From positions 1,984,001 through 2,048,000 of the forward strand of contig NZ_CP132204.1 in the NCBI RefSeq assembly GCF_030718995.1: DNA of 64,000 bases, read 5' to 3'. A program made the position numbers and the translations under genes. Below the pieces are notes generated by a model. That model did not search any database. It saw only the letters and a list, made by a program, of their open reading frames with translations, and was not told the origin of the DNA. The first letter of the stretch is position 1; every line of letters starts with the position of its first letter. This DNA comes from Arthrobacter oryzae. GTDB lineage: Bacteria > Actinomycetota > Actinomycetes > Actinomycetales > Micrococcaceae. Shown here piece by piece: positions 61,588-64,000 of the stretch.

Positions 61588-62298
61588 TCAGGCCGTCTTG
61601 GCCTCGAGCACGTACGTCTTCAGGTCATCCAGCGTCTGCTGCATGTGGGCGTCCATGGCGCTGCGCGAGCGTGCGGCGTCCCGCGATTCCAGCGCCTCGG
61701 CAATTGCCTGGTGGTGCCCGATTGCATGTTCCTGGATCTCGCGGAACTTGGACGTCTGGGTCCGGCGCTTCTCCAGGACGCGGTGCAGCGGCTCAAACAG
61801 GACGGCAACAAACACGTTTTCCGAGGCGCGGAGGATGACGTCGTGGAACGCGAGGTCGGCTTCCACGAAGGCGGGCAGGTTGTCCGAGTCATGGGCCTTG
61901 CGCATGGCGGCAACATACCCGTGCAGGACCCTGATTTCGTCTTCGCTGATCCGGCCGGCCGCCAGTTCACAGGCACCCGTTTCCAGCATCCGGCGGAGCT
62001 CAATCAGCTGGATGGCGGCAGAGGCATCATTCACGCCCTCTGATGCCGCGCGGAGAACGGCTTCAAGGGACGCCCAGCGGTTGAGCGGGTTGACGAACGT
62101 GCCACGGCCCCGCTCCACGCTCAGGATGCGCTGCGCTTCGAGCGTCTTCATGGCTTCCCGCACGGTCATGCGGCTGACTTCGTGCTTCGCGCTCAGTTCC
62201 AGTTCGCCGGGGACGCTGGACCCGGGCGGGAACTCGCCGGCAATGATCCGGTCCAGGAGTTCATCGGCCACCACGCCGACCAGTGATTTACGTGCCAA
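61588..62298 (-). CDS. GntR-family regulator with FCD domain (second)
   Basis: 236 aa. The winged helix reads MARKSLVGVVADELLDRIIAGEFPPGSSVPGELELSAKHEVSRMTVREAMKTLEAQRILSVERGRGTFV. The FCD domain has IELRRMLETGACELAAGR, FVEADLAFHDVILRASENVF (D-x3-H metal site) and EIQEHAIGHHQAIAEALESRD. It is divergent from the four-carbon acid sugar kinase gene with 152 bp in between that hold two GTC-N-GAC palindromes. It is expected to respond to a sugar acid. Confidence 0.92.
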   Translation of the reverse strand: MARKSLVGVVADELLDRIIAGEFPPGSSVPGELELSAKHEVSRMTVREAMKTLEAQRILSVERGRGTFVNPLNRWASLEAVLRAASEGVNDASAAIQLIELRRMLETGACELAAGRISEDEIRVLHGYVAAMRKAHDSDNLPAFVEADLAFHDVILRASENVFVAVLFEPLHRVLEKRRTQTSKFREIQEHAIGHHQAIAEALESRDAARSRSAMDAHMQQTLDDLKTYVLEAKTA

Positions 62299-62327
62299 TT
62301 TTCCCCCGTTCAGCGGTGAGCGACGAT

Positions 62328-62338
62328 TTGTCCGACAA
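62328..62338. promoter_or_regulatory. GntR/FCD operator candidate, proximal
   Basis: TTGTC-C-GACAA is a perfect 11-bp palindrome 30 bp before the start codon of the GntR gene. It shares the core GTC-Y-GAC with the longer palindrome at 62384-62406. FCD-type GntR proteins typically bind such TNGTC-N-GACNA sites. Confidence 0.65.
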
Positions 62339-62383
62339 GTCTACTTGCGCGTCCCTGTGCCTTGTGCCACACTAGCATTCAAA

Positions 62384-62406
62384 TGTTAGATGTCTGACAT
62401 CTTACA
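62384..62406. promoter_or_regulatory. GntR/FCD operator candidate, distal
   Basis: AGATGTC-T-GACATCT at 62388-62402 is a perfect palindrome, and TGT (62384-62386) and ACA (62404-62406) extend it symmetrically after one mismatched pair. It is 45 bp upstream of the kinase start codon, where it can overlap the promoter. Confidence 0.7.
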
Positions 62407-62450
62407 ATTACCTAACCGCAACAGAGATTTCATACACAACGGAGTGCAAA

Positions 62451-63947
62451 GTGCCCCTTGAAGCAGACGTACTGGCAGCCTTTCCGGCAGAGGTCCAGAT
62501 TCCCGCTGAGCTGGTTGCCAACGCTGTCGCGGCGTCCTCGGCAGCCTCCCCCCGAGTGCTGGTAGTGCTCGACGACGACCCCACCGGCACGCAGTCCGTT
62601 GCCGACCTGCCGGTCCTCACCCGCTGGGACGTGGCCGATTTCACTTGGGCGTTCACCCATATCCGGGAGAACCAGACCAAGCCAGCCGTCTACGTGCTGA
62701 CCAACACCCGCAGCCTGGACCCGGCCGAAGCCGCTGCGCGGAACGAAGAAATCGTCCGCAACGCGCTCACCGCAGCAGGGGCCGCCGAAGGCGACGTGCT
62801 CCGGCTCGGGTTCGTCAGCCGCAGCGACTCCACGCTCCGCGGACACTACCCGCTCGAACCCGACGTCATCGCCGGCACTGTGGCTGCGGTCAGCGGCGAG
62901 GTGACTGACGGCGTCGTCATTGTTCCCGCTTTTCCCGACGCCGGCCGCGTCACCATTGGAGGCGTCCACTACATGCGCGGGGACGCCGGAACGCTGATCC
63001 CCGTGGCCGAGACGGAGTTCGCCAAGGACGCCACCTTCGGCTACGCGAACTCCGAAATGGCCAAGTACGTGGAGGAGAAGTCGCAGGGCCGTTTTGCCGC
63101 GGATTCGGTGATCGTCCTGGACCTGAACATCATCCGAGCAGCCGGTCCGGACGGCGACCCCATGGTCTCAGCGAAGGCCATCGCCGACGCCATCGAACCC
63201 GCCACTGACTCCACGCCCATCGTTGCCGACATCGTCACGGAGAACGACTTCCGTGCCCTGGCGCTGGGCCTTGAGGAAGCGGAACGCCGCGGCAAGAAAC
63301 TGCTGTACCGCGTGGGTCCTCCGTTCGTCCGTGGCCGCATCGGCCAGGAAATCCGTCCCGCCCTCAGCGGCGAAGAAGCCTACGCGGGCAACACTCCCTC
63401 CACGGCCGGCGGCCTGATCGTCGTGGGCTCCCATGTCGGCGTCACCACGCGCCAGCTCAATGACCTCACCAAGCAGCACAGCGCGGCGCGTATCGTCGAG
63501 ATCGACGTCGAGAAGCTGCTTGCCGCTGAAGACGTTGCGGAGGCCTACATCGGAACGGTGGTGTCCGACGTCGTCGAGGCGCTGCAGGGCGGCGACGTCA
63601 TCGTCCACACCAGCCGCCTGCTGATCAAAACCGGCGACGCCGCCGAGAGCCTGCGGATAGCGCGCACGGTGTCCGCCGCCGTCGTCGCCGTCGTGAACCG
63701 TACGCTCAAGACGTTCCCGCCGCGTTTCGTCATCGCCAAGGGCGGCATTACGTCCTCGGACGTGGCAGCCCACGGCCTGGAAATCCGGCATGCGATTGTC
63801 CGCGGGCCCATGCTGCCGGGCATCGTATCCCTCTGGGAGCCGGTGGACGGTCCCGCCAAGGGCATCCCGTACATCGTCTTCGCCGGCAACGTGGGCGACG
63901 ACGAATCCCTCACCCAGGTGACGCGCAAACTCAGCAACACTTTCTAA
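62451..63947 (+). CDS. Four-carbon acid sugar kinase family (DUF1537) protein
   Basis: 498 aa from a GTG at 62451 with GGAG upstream. The N-terminal domain begins VLVVLDDDPTGTQSVADLPVLTRWD and has YVLTNTRSLDPAEA and GFVSRSDSTLRGHYPLEPD, the sugar-acid and phosphate-binding features of OtnK/DtnK-type kinases. The C-terminal nucleotide domain includes GGLIVVGSHVGVTTRQL, TSRLLIKTGD, FVIAKGGITSSDVA and the YIVFAGNVGDDESL end. Members phosphorylate 3-oxo-tetronates or erythronate/threonate. It begins a catabolic operon whose next gene starts at 63986. Confidence 0.92.
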   Translation: MPLEADVLAAFPAEVQIPAELVANAVAASSAASPRVLVVLDDDPTGTQSVADLPVLTRWDVADFTWAFTHIRENQTKPAVYVLTNTRSLDPAEAAARNEEIVRNALTAAGAAEGDVLRLGFVSRSDSTLRGHYPLEPDVIAGTVAAVSGEVTDGVVIVPAFPDAGRVTIGGVHYMRGDAGTLIPVAETEFAKDATFGYANSEMAKYVEEKSQGRFAADSVIVLDLNIIRAAGPDGDPMVSAKAIADAIEPATDSTPIVADIVTENDFRALALGLEEAERRGKKLLYRVGPPFVRGRIGQEIRPALSGEEAYAGNTPSTAGGLIVVGSHVGVTTRQLNDLTKQHSAARIVEIDVEKLLAAEDVAEAYIGTVVSDVVEALQGGDVIVHTSRLLIKTGDAAESLRIARTVSAAVVAVVNRTLKTFPPRFVIAKGGITSSDVAAHGLEIRHAIVRGPMLPGIVSLWEPVDGPAKGIPYIVFAGNVGDDESLTQVTRKLSNTF

Positions 63948-63985
63948 ACCTCCCCACCGGCACCACCCCTTCAATGGAGAACACC

Positions 63986-64000
63986 ATGACCAGCAACTAC
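63986..64000 (+). CDS. Start of a downstream gene, truncated by the window edge
   Basis: ATG at 63986 with GGAG eight bases before it and the codons for M-T-S-N-Y run to the last base. Only five residues are visible, so the product cannot be named. In four-carbon acid operons an NAD-dependent dehydrogenase often follows the kinase, but this is only a guess from context. Confidence 0.45.

Overview
The window is a 64 kb piece of high-GC chromosome. Gene content and protein style point to a Micrococcaceae actinobacterium of the Arthrobacter/Pseudarthrobacter/Paenarthrobacter type: DUF222/HNH endonuclease paralogues, a DUF4193 zinc ribbon protein, CUT1 sugar transporters without their own ATPase, many FCD-type GntR regulators, and GTG/TTG starts. 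This is inference from gene content; no marker gene is present. I see no rRNA, tRNA, CRISPR array, IS element, phage or attachment site. Genes are densely packed and no stretch above 300 bp lacks a gene.

Layout. 1-5.8 kb: a sugar-acid catabolic operon (FAH-family enzyme, ketoglutarate-semialdehyde-type aldehyde dehydrogenase, FucD-type enolase-superfamily dehydratase) with a GntR/FCD regulator and an MFS importer; a CCTATATGA motif sits in both promoter regions. 6-9.6 kb: a SRPBCC protein, PfkB sugar kinase, DedA membrane protein and a DUF222/HNH protein. 9.7-17.2 kb: an ABC sugar importer (lipoprotein and two permeases) with two Gfo/Idh/MocA oxidoreductases and a ThuA-like protein, divergent from a LacI regulator; the set resembles thu-type 3-keto-glycoside systems. 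17.3-23.9 kb: a DUF4193 protein, then a compact urease operon ureABCEFGD plus a NiCoT nickel permease. 24-29.7 kb: HhH-GPD glycosylase, FAD/Rieske oxidoreductase, and a convergent 884-aa fusion of adenylation, carrier and acyltransferase-3 domains preceded by an iron-box-like palindrome. 29.3-35.5 kb: DUF1772 and AraC pair, second DUF222/HNH protein, cupin, two zinc alcohol dehydrogenases. 35.6-42.9 kb: secreted alpha-amylase with a LacI-type operator, PrmC-related methyltransferase, GT4 glycosyltransferase, glycogen-debranching-type glucosidase. 43.2-48.1 kb: YtxH-like and GlsB-like envelope stress proteins, three aldo/keto reductases and a MmyB-type regulator. 48.2-59.5 kb: an envelope module made of a 2019-aa repeat protein, a DUF58 protein, a transglutaminase-fold protein that has lost its catalytic cysteine, and a Ser/Thr kinase; the MoxR ATPase usually paired with DUF58 is absent here. 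59.7-64 kb: a small conserved-looking protein, dodecin, SGNH hydrolase, CsoR/CstR-type repressor, and a GntR regulator divergent from a four-carbon acid sugar kinase.

The two most interesting items are the single-polypeptide adenylation-carrier-AT3 protein (26021-28675), which looks like a one-gene counterpart of a Dlt-type envelope acylation pathway under possible iron control, and the repeat protein/DUF58/pseudo-transglutaminase/kinase module (48195-59541). Several well-formed palindromes give testable operators for nearly every local regulator.
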